Assembly (NCBI GenBank): GCA_034509925.1
Contig: CM067535.1
Span: forward strand, 4,775,001 to 4,839,000
Reading direction: 5' to 3'
Source: Hirudinaria manillensis
Taxonomy: Eukaryota; Annelida; Clitellata; Hirudinida; Hirudinidae
DNA length: 64,000 nt
Shown: positions 48,201-60,200 of the stretch, one piece after another
How positions within the stretch are numbered: position 1 is the first letter of the stretch
How the letters are laid out: every line of letters begins with the position of its first letter
Translations under genes and position numbers: made by a program
Notes under the pieces: generated by a model
The model's database searches: none
What the model was told of the DNA's origin: nothing
What the model saw: the letters and a program-made list of their open reading frames with translations, nothing else

Positions 48201-51200
48201 GCTTTCTGAGAAAGGTCACCACTCAAGGTCAAAGTGTAGGTCTCGGTTTTCGGGTTGAACTCCATGGTCGATTCCTCGCTTTGAACGACGGCCTCCTCAT
48301 TCACAAACCTGAAAACATCAACATCATCACCATCATGACAGGATTTGTTTTAAATGCCTTATTTTCATTACTTACATTTATTTACTAGAGTTAATATTAT
48401 TATATTACTTTATTAAAATTATTAACAAACCACAGAGCTTCAGGGGCTGGGTATCCTGATATTTTGGCAGTGAATTTAACAGTTCCTTTGGCAGGAGCTG
48501 AAACATTCTTGAGACCTTCCTTCAGATTAGGAGCCTGGAGTGCTGTTGGATTTTTGAACATCAGTTGTTTGTTAATTTGTGAAAAATTTGTTTATGCAAA
48601 CAAATTATAATTAATTGCCAATGTAGACCTGCAACCCTGAGCCTTATCGGTGAGCTGGTCTGTCCGGCATCGTTGACGACCTTGACATTGACAAGGCCTT
48701 CCATTGATTTGGTTACCTTTTTAATAACCAGGGTGTGCTTGTCACCATCTTGTGTGATGACAAAATTTTCAGAAGGTTCAATCTTTGTTTGTCCAAGATA
48801 CCTAGGATTTTGTTATCATAATTAACATTATTAACAGAAATAATTGCTTTGTAAATGTTACCCACGATTGTTTTCGGAATACTTTCAGAACATAATACCA
48901 GAGGATTAAACATAGAAACCTATTTAATATAATAAGATATTTAAACTTCTGACCATTCAACTTCAGGTTTTGGCTTTCCTGAAACTGTGACATTAAAGGT
49001 CACTTCATCCATTTCAGTGCATTGAACATTTTCTGGTTTGTTCAAAATCTTTGGAGCCTCTTTTTTGCCTTTTAAAAGTAATATTTAAAACAATTAAAAA
49101 ACGATAAAATTCTTGCCATTTCAAACCCAATAACTCAGGCAATAGCAGCAATGAAAACCAGAAATTCAACATTCAGTGGGGAGAACAGACCTTGAACGTT
49201 GACATTTGCTGTGACTCTTTCTTCTCCCGCTTCATTTTTGAAAACAGCCACGTACTGACCACTGTCGTCCTCTGCTACGTCATCAATCACAAGCGACGAA
49301 GCAGTCTCTTTGGGTTTCGTCGTGTCCCTGTTGATGTTTACTTTACCTCCGGGTTTAACTTCTTCATCATCTTTCAACCTAATTTCAAGTGAAATCATTA
49401 AACAATTATAATTCACTAATTGTGAAGCAAAAAAGATAACTTTTCAGTTGCAAAGTGAACAAGTGATCAAAGCGATGGAACTGCAACATACCATGTGACT
49501 TCAGGTTGAGGGGTACCAGTGGCAATGACGTCAAGCTTGATCTTCTGGCCTTCTTTGACCTCCTTGTCCCCTGGTTTTTTTGCAATTGCTGGGGCTTCCT
49601 TCCTCTCTGTAAAAGCAAAAAAAATCAAAACAATGGCATGTTTTAAGGAAACTATAATTAAAATAAAACACATCGACGGTGTTCTGGAATTTAAAATTTA
49701 CTTTCAAGATGAACAACAAAGAAAACATAAAATAATAAGAGAAAAAAACAATAAAATAAATATTCAAGACAACATAAGGTGACATATTCAAACTAATAAC
49801 TAACCATTCACTTGAACATTTGCAGAGCATTCTGAAGAAGTTCCATCCGTTGAAGTGACTACAACTTTATATACCCCAGAGGATTTCATTGAAACTCCAG
49901 GTATACTGAGAAAGCAATCATTGCCTTCTCTAGAAATTTTTCTTTGTGGAGTGGATACAACTTCTGAGTTGTCTCTGGAATAAATGAATACAAATCAAAT
50001 GAATCCTGCGAAGCAGATATTGATTAAGAGAAAAAATTGACAACATACTTGAACCAAGAAACTTTCAAGTCAGGAACATTTGCTACCTCAACTTTAAGAA
50101 GAAGATTGTCCTTTTCAGTAATAATCTGATAATAAAGCAGTTAAGATAGGAGTTAAGAATAAATGAAAATAAATTTTCTAAATAAAATGGCCATGATATG
50201 ACAAAACAACATACCATATCACTAAAACATGTTGTGATCAAGCCTGGTTTCAATGAAGAATCAACTACTTCTACACCAACATCATCTTGTTCGTTAGTTA
50301 TGCTCTCTTCAGTGACTAGAGTTTCTTGGACCACCTGTTCTTCTTTCGGGGTTTCTTCAGCAGGAGCTGGGGCTTCACTGACAACGGCCTCTTGTTCTTC
50401 CTCAACTGGAGCCACAACTTCTTCTTGTGGAACTGCTTCTTCAGTGACTGGAGCTTCTTGGACCACCTGTTCTTCTTTCGGGGTTTCTTCAGCAGGAGCT
50501 GGGGCTTCACTGACAACGGCCTCTTTTTCTGCCTCAACTGGAGCCACAACTTCTTCTTGTGGAACTGCTTCTTCGGTGACTGGAGCTTCTTGGACCACCT
50601 GTTCTTCTTTCGGGGTTTCTTCAGCAGGAGCTGGGGCTTCACTGACAACTGCCTCTTGTTCTGCCTCAACTGGAGCCACAACTTCTTCTTGTGGAACTGC
50701 TTCTTCAGTGACTGGAGCTTCTTGGACCACCTGTTCTTCTTTCGGGGTTTCTTCAGCAGGAGCTGGGGCTTCACTGACAACGGCCTCTTTTTCTGCCTCA
50801 ACTGGAGCCACAACTTCTTCTTGTGGAACTGCTTCTTCGGTGACTGGAGCTTCTTGGACCACCTGTTCTTCTTTCGGGGTTTCTTCAGCAGGAGCTGGGG
50901 CTTCACTGACAACGGCATCTTGTTCTTCCTCAACTGGAGCCACAACTTCTTCTTGTGGAACTGCTTCTTCAGTGACTGGAGCTTCTTGGAGCACCTGTTC
51001 TTCTTTCGGGGTTTCTTCAGCAGGAGCTGGGGCTTCACTGACAACGGCCTCTTTTTCTGCCTCAACTGGAGCCACAACTTCTTCTTGTGGAACTGCTTCT
51101 TCGGTGACTGGAGCTTCTTGGACCACCTGTTCTTCTTTCGGGGTTTCTTCAGCAGGAGCTGGGGCTTCACTGACAACGGCCTCTTGTTCTGCCTCAACTG

Positions 51201-54200
51201 GAGCCACAACTTCTTCTTGTGGAACTGCTTCTTCAGTGACTGGAGCTTCTTGGACCACCTGTTCTTCTTTCGGGGTTTCTTCAGCAGGAGCTGGGGCTTC
51301 ACTGACAACTGCCTCTTGTTCTTCCTCAACTGGAGCCACAACTTCTTCTTGTGGAACTGCTTCTTCAGTGACTGGAGCTTCTTGGACCACCTGTTCTTCT
51401 TTCGGGGTTTCTTCAGCAGGAGCTGGGGCTTCACTGACAACTGCCTCTTGTTCTGCCTCAACTGGAGCCACAACTTCTTCTTGTGGAACTGCTACTTCAG
51501 TGACTGGAGCTTCTTGGACCACCTGTTCTTCTTTCGGGGTTTCTTCAGCAGGAGCTGGGGCTTCACTGACAACGGCCTCTTGTTCTGCCTCAACTGGAGC
51601 CACAACTTCTTCTTGTGGAACTGCTTCTTCAGTGACTGGAGCTTCTTGGACCACCTGTTCTTCTTTCGGGGTTTCTTCAGCAGGAGCTGGGGCTTCACTG
51701 ACAACTGCCTCTTGTTCTGCCTCAACTGGAGCCACAACTTCTTCTTGTGGAACTGCTTCTTCGGTGACTGGAGCTTCTTTGACCACCTGTTCTTCTATCG
51801 GGGTTTCTTCAGCAGGAGCTGGGGCTTCACTGACAACGGCCTCTTGTTCTGCCTCAACTGGAGCCACAACTTCTTCTTGTGGAACTGCTACTTCAGTGAC
51901 TGGAGCTTCTTGGACCACCTGTTCTTCTTTCGGGGTTTCTTCAGCAGGAGCTGGGGCTTCACTGACAACGGCCTCTTTTTCTGCCTCAACTGGAGCCACA
52001 ACTTCTTCTTGTGGAACTGCTTCTTCAGTGACTGGAGCTTCTTGGACCACCTGTTCTTCTTTCGGGGTTTCTTCAGCAGGAGTTGGGGCTTCACTGACAA
52101 CGGCCTCTTTTTCTGCCTCAACTGGAGCCACAACTTCTTCTTGTGGAACTGCTTCTTCGGTGACTGGAGCTTCTTGGACCACCTGTTCTTCTTTCGGGGT
52201 TTCTTCAGCAGGAGCTGGGGCTTCACTGACAACTGCCTCTTGTTCTGCCTCAACTGGAGCCACAACTTCTTCTTGTGGAACTGCTTCTTCAGTGACTGGA
52301 GCTTCTTGGACCACCTGTTCTTCTATCGGGGTTTCTTCAGCAGGAGCTGGGGCTTCACTGACAACGGCCTCTTTTTCTGCCTCAACTGGAGCCACAACTT
52401 CTTCTTGTGGAACTGCTTCTTCGGTGACTGGAGCTTCTTGGACCACCTGTTCTTCTTTCGGGGTTTCTTCAGCAGGAGCTGGGGCTTCACTGACAACTGC
52501 CTCTTGTTCTGCCTCAACTGGAGCCACAACTTCTTCTTGTGGAACTGCTTCTTCAGTGACTGGAGCTTCTTCGACCACCTGTTCTTCTATCGGGGTTTCT
52601 TCAGCAGGAGCTGGGGCTTCACTGACAACGGCCTCTTGTTCTTCCTCAACTGGAGCCACAACTTCTTCTTGTGGAACTGCTTCTTCAGTGACTGGAGCTT
52701 CTTGGACCACCTGTTCTTCTTTCGGGGTTTCTTCAGCAGGAGCTGGGGCTTCACTGACAACGGCCTCTTTTTCTGCCTCAACTGGAGCCACAACTTCTTC
52801 TTGTGGAACTGCTTCTTCAGTGACTGGAGCTTCTTGGACCACCTGTTCTTCTTTCGGGGTTTCTTCAGCAGGAGCTGGGGCTTCACTGACAACGGCCTCT
52901 TGTTCTGCCTCAACTGGAGCCACAACTTCTTCTTGTGGAACTGCTTCTTCAGTGACTGGAGATTCTTGGACCACCTGTTCTTCTTTCGGGGTTTCTTCAG
53001 CAGGAGCTGGGGCTTCACTGACAACGGCCTCTTGTTCTGCCTCAACTGGAGCCACAACTTCTTCTTGTGGAACTGCTTCTTCAGTGACTGGAGCTTCTTG
53101 GACCACCTGTTCTTCTTTCGGGGTTTCTTCAGCAGGAGCTGGGGCTTCACTGACAACTGCCTCTTGTTCTGCCTCAACTGGAGCCACAACTTCTTCTTGT
53201 GGAACTGCTTCTTCGGTGACTGGAGCTTCTTTGACCACCTGTTCTTCTATCGGGGTTTCTTCAGCAGGAGCTGGGGCTTCACTGACAACGGCCTCTTGTT
53301 CTGCCTCAACTGGAGCCACAACTTCTTCTTGTGGAACTGCTTCTTCAGTGACTGGAGCATCTTGGACCACCTGTTCTTCTTTCGGGGTTTCTTCAGCAGG
53401 AGCTGGGGCTTCACTGACAACGGCCTCTTGTTCTGCCTCAACTGGAGCCACAACTTCTTCTTGTGGAACTGCTTCTTCGGTGACTGGAGCTTCTTGGACC
53501 ACCTGTTCTTCTTTCGGGGTTTCTTCAGCAGGAGCTGGGGCTTCACTGACAACGGCCTCTTGTTCTGCCTCAACTGGAGCCACAACTTCTTCTTGTGGAA
53601 CTGCTTCTTCAGTGACTGGAGCTTCTTGGACCACCTGTTCTTCTTTCGGGGTTTCTTCAGCAGGAGCTGGGGCTTCACTGACAACTGCCTCTTGTTCTTC
53701 CTCAACTGGAGCCACAACTTCTTCTTGTGGAACTGCTTCTTCAGTGACTGGAGCTTCTTGGACCACCTGTTCTTCTTTCGGGGTTTCTTCAGCAGGAGCT
53801 GGGGCTTCACTGACAACTGCCTCTTGTTCTGCCTCAACTGGAGCCACAACTTCTTCTTGTGGAACTGCTACTTCAGTGACTGGAGCTTCTTGGACCACCT
53901 GTTCTTCTTTCGGGGTTTCTTCAGCAGGAGCTGGGGCTTCACTGACAACGGCCTCTTGTTCTGCCTCAACTGGAGCCACAACTTCTTCTTGTGGAACTGC
54001 TTCTTCAGTGACTGGAGCTTCTTGGACCACCTGTTCTTCTTTCGGGGTTTCTTCAGCAGGAGCTGGGGCTTCACTGACAACGGCCTCTTTTTCTGCCTCA
54101 ACTGGAGCCACAACTTCTTCTTGTGGAACTGCTTCTTCAGTGACTGGAGCTTCTTGGACCACCTGTTCTTCTTTCGGGGTTTCTTCAGCAGGAGTTGGGG

Positions 54201-57200
54201 CTTCACTGACAACGGCCTGTTGTTCTGCCTCAACTGGAGCCACAACTTCTTCTTGTGGAACTGCTTCTTCAGTGACTGGAGCTTCTTGGACCACCTGTTC
54301 TTCTATCGGGGTTTCTTCAGCAGGAGCTGGGGCTTCACTGACAACGGCCTCTTTTTCTGCCTCAACTGGAGCCACAACTTCTTCTTGTGGAACTGCTTCT
54401 TCGGTGACTGGAGCTTCTTGGACCACCTGTTCTTCTTTCGGGGTTTCTTCAGCAGGAGCTGGGGCTTCACTGACAACTGCCTCTTGTTCTGCCTCAACTG
54501 GAGCCACAACTTCTTCTTGTGGAACTGCTTCTTCAGTGACTGGAGCTTCTTCGACCACCTGTTCTTCTATCGGGGTTTCTTCAGCAGGAGCTGGGGCTTC
54601 ACTGACAACGGCCTCTTGTTCTTCCTCAACTGGAGCCACAACTTCTTCTTGTGGAACTGCTTCTTCAGTGACTGGAGCTTCTTGGACCACCTGTTCTTCT
54701 TTCGGGGTTTCTTCAGCAGGAGCTGGGGCTTCACTGACAACGGCCTCTTTTTCTGCCTCAACTGGAGCCACAAATTCTTCTTGTGGAACTGCTTCTTCAG
54801 TGACTGGAGCTTCTTGGACCACCTGTTCTTCTTTCGGGGTTTCTTCAGCAGGAGCTGGGGCTTCACTGACAACGGCCTCTTGTTCTGCCTCAACTGGAGC
54901 CACAACTTCTTCTTGTGGAACTGCTTCTTCAGTGACTGGAGATTCTTGGACCACCTGTTCTTCTTTCGGGGTTTCTTCAGCAGGAGCTAGGGCTTCACTG
55001 ACAACGGCCTCTTGTTCTGCCTCAACTGGAGCCACAACTTCTTCTTGTGGAACTGCTTCTTCGGTCACTGGAGCTTCTTGGACCACCTGTTCTTCTTTCG
55101 GGGTTTCTTCAGCAGGAGCTGGGGCTTCACTGACAACGGCCTCTTGTTCTGCCTCAACTGGAGCCACAACTTCTTCTTGTGGAACTGCTTCTTCAGTGAC
55201 TGGAGCTTCTTGGACCACCTGTTCTTCTTTCGGGGTTTCTTCAGCAGGAGCTGGGGCTTCACTGACAACGGCCTCTTGTTCTTCCTCAACTGGAGCCACA
55301 ACTTCTTCTTGTGGAACTGCTTCTTCAGTGACTGGAGCTTCTTGGACCACCTGTTCTTCTTTCGGGGTTTCTTCAGCAGGAGCTGGGGCTTCACTGACAA
55401 CGGCCTCTTTTTCTGCCTCAACTGGAGCCACAACTTCTTCTTGTGGAACTGCTTCTTCAGTGACTGGAGCTTCTTGGACCACCTGTTCTTCTTTCGGGGT
55501 TTCTTCAGCAGGAGCTGGGGCTTCACTGACAACGGCCTCTTGTTCTGCCTCAACTGGAGCCACAACTTCTTCTTGTGGAACTGCTTCTTCAGTGACTGGA
55601 GATTCTTGGACCACCTGTTCTTCTTTCGGGGTTTCTTCAGCAGGAGCTGGGGCTTCACTGACAACGGCCTGTTGTTCTGCCTCAACTGGAGCCACAACTT
55701 CTTCTTGTGGAACTGCTTCTTCAGTGACTGGAGCTTCTTGGACCACCTGTTCTTCTTTCGGGGTTTCTTCAGCAGGAGCTGGGGCTTCACTGACAACGGC
55801 CTGTTGTTCTGCCTCAACTGGAGCCACAACTTCTTCTTGTGGAACTGCTTCTTCAGTGACTGGAGCTTCTTGGACCACCTGTTCTTCTTTCGGGGTTTCT
55901 TCAGCAGGAGCTGGGGCTTCACTGACAACGGCCTCTTGTTCTGCCTCAACTGGAGCCACAACTTCTTCTTGTGGAACTGCTTCTTCAGTGACTGGAGCTT
56001 CTTGGACCACCTGTTCTTCTTTCGGGGTTTCTTCAGCAGGAGCTGGGGCTTCACTGACAACGGCCTCTTGTTCTTCCTCAACTGGAGCCACAACTTCTTC
56101 TTGTGGAACTGCTTCTTCAGTGACTGGAGCTTCTTGGACCACCTGTTCTTCTTTCGGGGTTTCTTCAGCAGGAGCTGGGGCTTCACTGACAACGGCCTCT
56201 TGTTCTTCCTCAACTGGAGCCACAACTTCTTCTTGTGGAACTGCTTCTTCAGTGACTGGAGCTTCTTGGACCACCTGTTCTTCTTTCGGGGTTTCTTCAG
56301 CAGGAGCTGGGGCTTCACTGACAACGGCCTCTTGTTCTTCCTCAACTGGAGCCACAACTTCTTCTTGTGGAACTGCTTCTTCAGTGACTGGAGCTTCTTG
56401 GACCACCTGTTCTTCTTTCGGGGTTTCTTCAGCAGGAGCTGGGGCTTCACTGACAACGGCCTCTTGTTCTTCCTCAACTGGAGCCACAACTTCTTCTTGT
56501 GGAACTGCTTCTTCAGTGACTGGAGCTTCTTGGACCACCTGTTCTTCTTTCGGGGTTTCTTCAGCAGGAGCTGGGGCTTCACTGACAACGGCCTCTTGTT
56601 CTGCCTCAACTGGAGCCACAACTTCTTCTTGTGGAACTGCTTCTTCAGTGACTGGAGCTTCTTGGACCACCTGTTCTTCTTTCGGGGTTTCTTCAGCAGG
56701 AGCTGGGGCTTCACTGACAACGGCCTCTTGTTCTGCCTCAACTGGAGCCACAACTTCTTCTTGTGGAACTGCTTCTTCAGTGACTGGAGCTTCTTGGACC
56801 ACCTGTTCTTCTTTCGGGGTTTCTTCAGCAGGAGCTGGGGCTTCACTGACAACGGCCTCTTGTTCTGCCTCAACTGGAGCCACAACTTCTTCTTGTGGAA
56901 CTGCTTCTTCAGTGACTGGAGCTTCTTGGACCACCTGTTCTTCTTTCGGGGTTTCTTCAGCAGGAGCTGGGGCTTCACTGACAACGGCCTCTTGTTCTGC
57001 CTCAACTGGAGCCACAACTTCTTCTTGTGGAACTGCTTCTTCAGTGACTGGAGCTTCTTGGACCACCTGTTCTTCTTTCGGGGTTTCTTCAGCAGGAGCT
57101 GGGGCTTCACTGACAACGGCCTCTTGTTCTGCCTCAACTGGAGCCACAACTTCTTCTTGTGGAACTGCTTCTTCGGTGACTGGAGCTTCTTGGACCACCT

Positions 57201-60200
57201 GTTCTTCTTTCGGGGTTTCTTCAGCAGGAGCTGGGGCTTCACTGACAACGGCCTCTTGTTCTGCCTCAACTGGAGCCACAACTTCTTCTTGTGGAACTGC
57301 TTCTTCAGTGACTGGAGCTTCTTGGACCACCTGTTCTTCTTTCGGGGTTTCTTCAGCAGGAGCTGGGGCTTCACTGACAACGGCCTCTTGTTCTGCCTCA
57401 ACTGGAGCCACAACTTCTTCTTGTGGAACTGCTTCTTCAGTGACTGGAGCTTCTTGGACCACCTGTTCTTCTTTCGGGGTTTCTTCAGCAGGAGCTGGGG
57501 CTTCACTGACAACGGCCTCTTGTTCTGCCTCAACTGGAGCCACAACTTCTTCTTGTGGAACTGCTTCTTCAGTGACTGGAGCTTCTTGGACCACCTGTTC
57601 TTCTTTCGGGGTTTCTTCAGCAGGAGCTGGGGCTTCACTGACAACGGCCTCTTGTTCTGCCTCAACTGGAGCCACAACTTCTTCTTGTGGAACTGCTTCT
57701 TCAGTGACTGGAGCTTCTTGGACCACCTGTTCTTCTTTCGGGGTTTCTTCAGCAGGAGCTGGGGCTTCACTGACAACGGCCTCTTGTTCTGCCTCAACTG
57801 GAGCCACAACTTCTTCTTGTGGAACTGCTTCTTCAGTGACTGGAGCTTCTTGGACCACCTGTTCTTCTTTCGGGGTTTCTTCAGCAGGAGCTGGGGCTTC
57901 ACTGACAACGGCCTCTTGTTCTGCCTCAACTGGAGCCACAACTTCTTCTTGTGGAACTGCTTCTTCAGTGACTGGAGCTTCTTGGACCACCTGTTCTTCC
58001 TTTGGTGTTTCTTCAGTAGGAGCAGCAGCTTCACTGACAACTGCTTCTTGCTCGACTGTCTCAACCGGGGCAACCACTTCTTCCTGAACTTGTTCTTCAG
58101 CGACAGGAGCTTCCGACGTCACTTCAGCAGTTACGGTCTGTTCTTGGGGTGCTTCCTCAATGACCAATTCCATTGCAGAAACCTCCTCAGGTTTTTGTTC
58201 TTCTACCTTGGTATCTTCTTGTGTAACTGCTTCTTCAGTGATTGGAGCTTCTTGAACCACCTGTTCTTCCTTTGGTGTTTCTTCAGTAGGAGCAGCAGCT
58301 TCACTGACAACTGCTTCTTGCTCGACTGTCTCAACCGGAGCAACCACTTCTTCCTGAACTTGTTCTTCAGCGACAGGAGCTTCCGACGTCACTTCAGCAG
58401 TTACGGTCTGTTCTTGGGGTGCTTCCTCAATGACCAATTCCATTGCAGAAACCTCCTCAGGTTTTTGTTCTTCTACCTTGGTATCTTCTTGTGTAACTGC
58501 TTCTTCAGTGATTGGAGCTTCTTGAACCACCTGTTCTTCCTTTGGTATTTCTTCAGTAGGAGCAGCAGCTTCACTGACAACTGCTTCTTGCTCGACTGTC
58601 TCAACCGGGGCAACCACTTCTTCCTGAACTTGTTCTTCAGCGACAGGAGCTTCCGACGTCACTTCAGCAGTTACGGTCTGTTCTTGGGGTGCTTCCTCAA
58701 TGACCAATTCCATTGCAGAAACCTCCTCAGGTTTTTGTTCTTCTACCTTGGTATCTTCTTGTGTAACTGCTTCTTCAGTGATTGGAGCTTCTTGAACCAC
58801 CTGTTCTTCCTTTGGTGTTTCTTCAGTAGGAGCAGCAGCTTCACTGACAACTGCTTCTTGCTCGACTGTCTCAACCGGGGCAACCACTTCTTCCTGAACT
58901 TGTTCTTCAGCGACAGGAGCTTCCGACGTCACTTCAGCAGTTACGGTCTGTTCTTGGGGTGCTTCCTCAATGACCAATTCCATTGCAGAAACCTCCTCAA
59001 GCTTTTGTTCTTCAACCTTGGTATCTTCTTGTGTAACTGCTTCTTCAGTGATTGGAGCTTCTTGAACCACCTGTTCTTTCTTTGGTGTTTCTTCAGTAGG
59101 AGCAGCAGCTTCACTGACAACTGCTTCTTGCTCGACTGTCTCAACCGGGGCAACCACTTCTTCCTGAACTTGTTCTTCAGCGACAGGAGCTTCCGACGTC
59201 ACTTCAGCAGTTACGGTCTGTTCTTGGGGTGCTTCCTCAATGACCAATTCCATTGCAGAAACCTCCTCAGGTTTTTGTTCTTCAACCTTGGTATCTTCTT
59301 GTGTAACTGCTTCTTCAGTGATTGGAGCTTCTTGAACCACCTGTTCTTCCTTTGGCGTTTCTTCAGTAGGAGCAGCAGCTTCACTGACAACTGCTTCTTG
59401 CTCGACTGTCTCAACCGGGGCAACCACTTCTTCCTGAACTTGTTCTTCAGCGACAGGAGCTTCCGACGTCACTTCAGCAGTTACGGTCTGTTCTTGGGGT
59501 GCTTCCTCAATGACCAATTCCATTGCAGAAACCTCCTCAGGTTTTTGTTCTTCTACCTTGGTATCTTCTTGTGTAACTGCTTCTTCAGTGATTGGAGCTT
59601 CTTGAACCACCTGTTCTTCCTTTGGTGTTTCTTCAGTAGGAGCAGCAGCTTCACTGACAACTGCTTCTTGCTCGACTGTCTCAACCGGGGCAACCACTTC
59701 TTCCTGAACTTGTTCTTCAGCGACAGGAGCTTCCGACGTCACTTCAGCAGTTACGGTCTGTTCTTGGGGTGCTTCCTCAATGACCAATTCCATTGCAGAA
59801 ACCTCCTCAAGCTTTTGTTCTTCAACCTTGGTATCTTCTTGTGTAACTGCTTCTTCAGTGATTGGAGCTTCTTGAACCACCTGTTCTTCCTTTGGTGTTT
59901 CTTCAGTAGGAGCAGCAGCTTCACTGACAACTGCTTCTTGCTCGACTGTCTCAACCGGGGCAACCACTTCTTCCTGAACTTGTTCTTCAGCGACAGGAGC
60001 TTCCGACGTCACTTCAGCAGTTACGGTCTGTTCTTGGGGTGCTTCCTCAATGACCAATTCCATTGCAGAAACCTCCTCAGGCTTTTGTTCTTCAACCTTG
60101 GTATCTTCTTGTGTAACTGCTTCTTCAGTGATTGGAGCTTCTTGAACCACCTGTTCTTCCTTTGGCGTTTCTTCAGTAGGAGCAGCAGCTTCACTGACAA

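Noticed and set aside
50326..54990. A second plus-strand open frame of about 1,550 codons (Phe/Trp-rich) in the same array
   Set aside because: Same cause. It ends as soon as one unit carries a single base change (ggagctagg near 54985), which is not the behaviour of a selected gene.
50198..58087. A plus-strand open frame of about 2,600 codons (Thr/Ser/Cys-rich) opposite the repeat array
   Set aside because: It is the antisense shadow of the 132-bp coding repeat. A period divisible by three with no stop in one unit keeps several frames open. The minus frame is the one that splices in phase to Ig exons.
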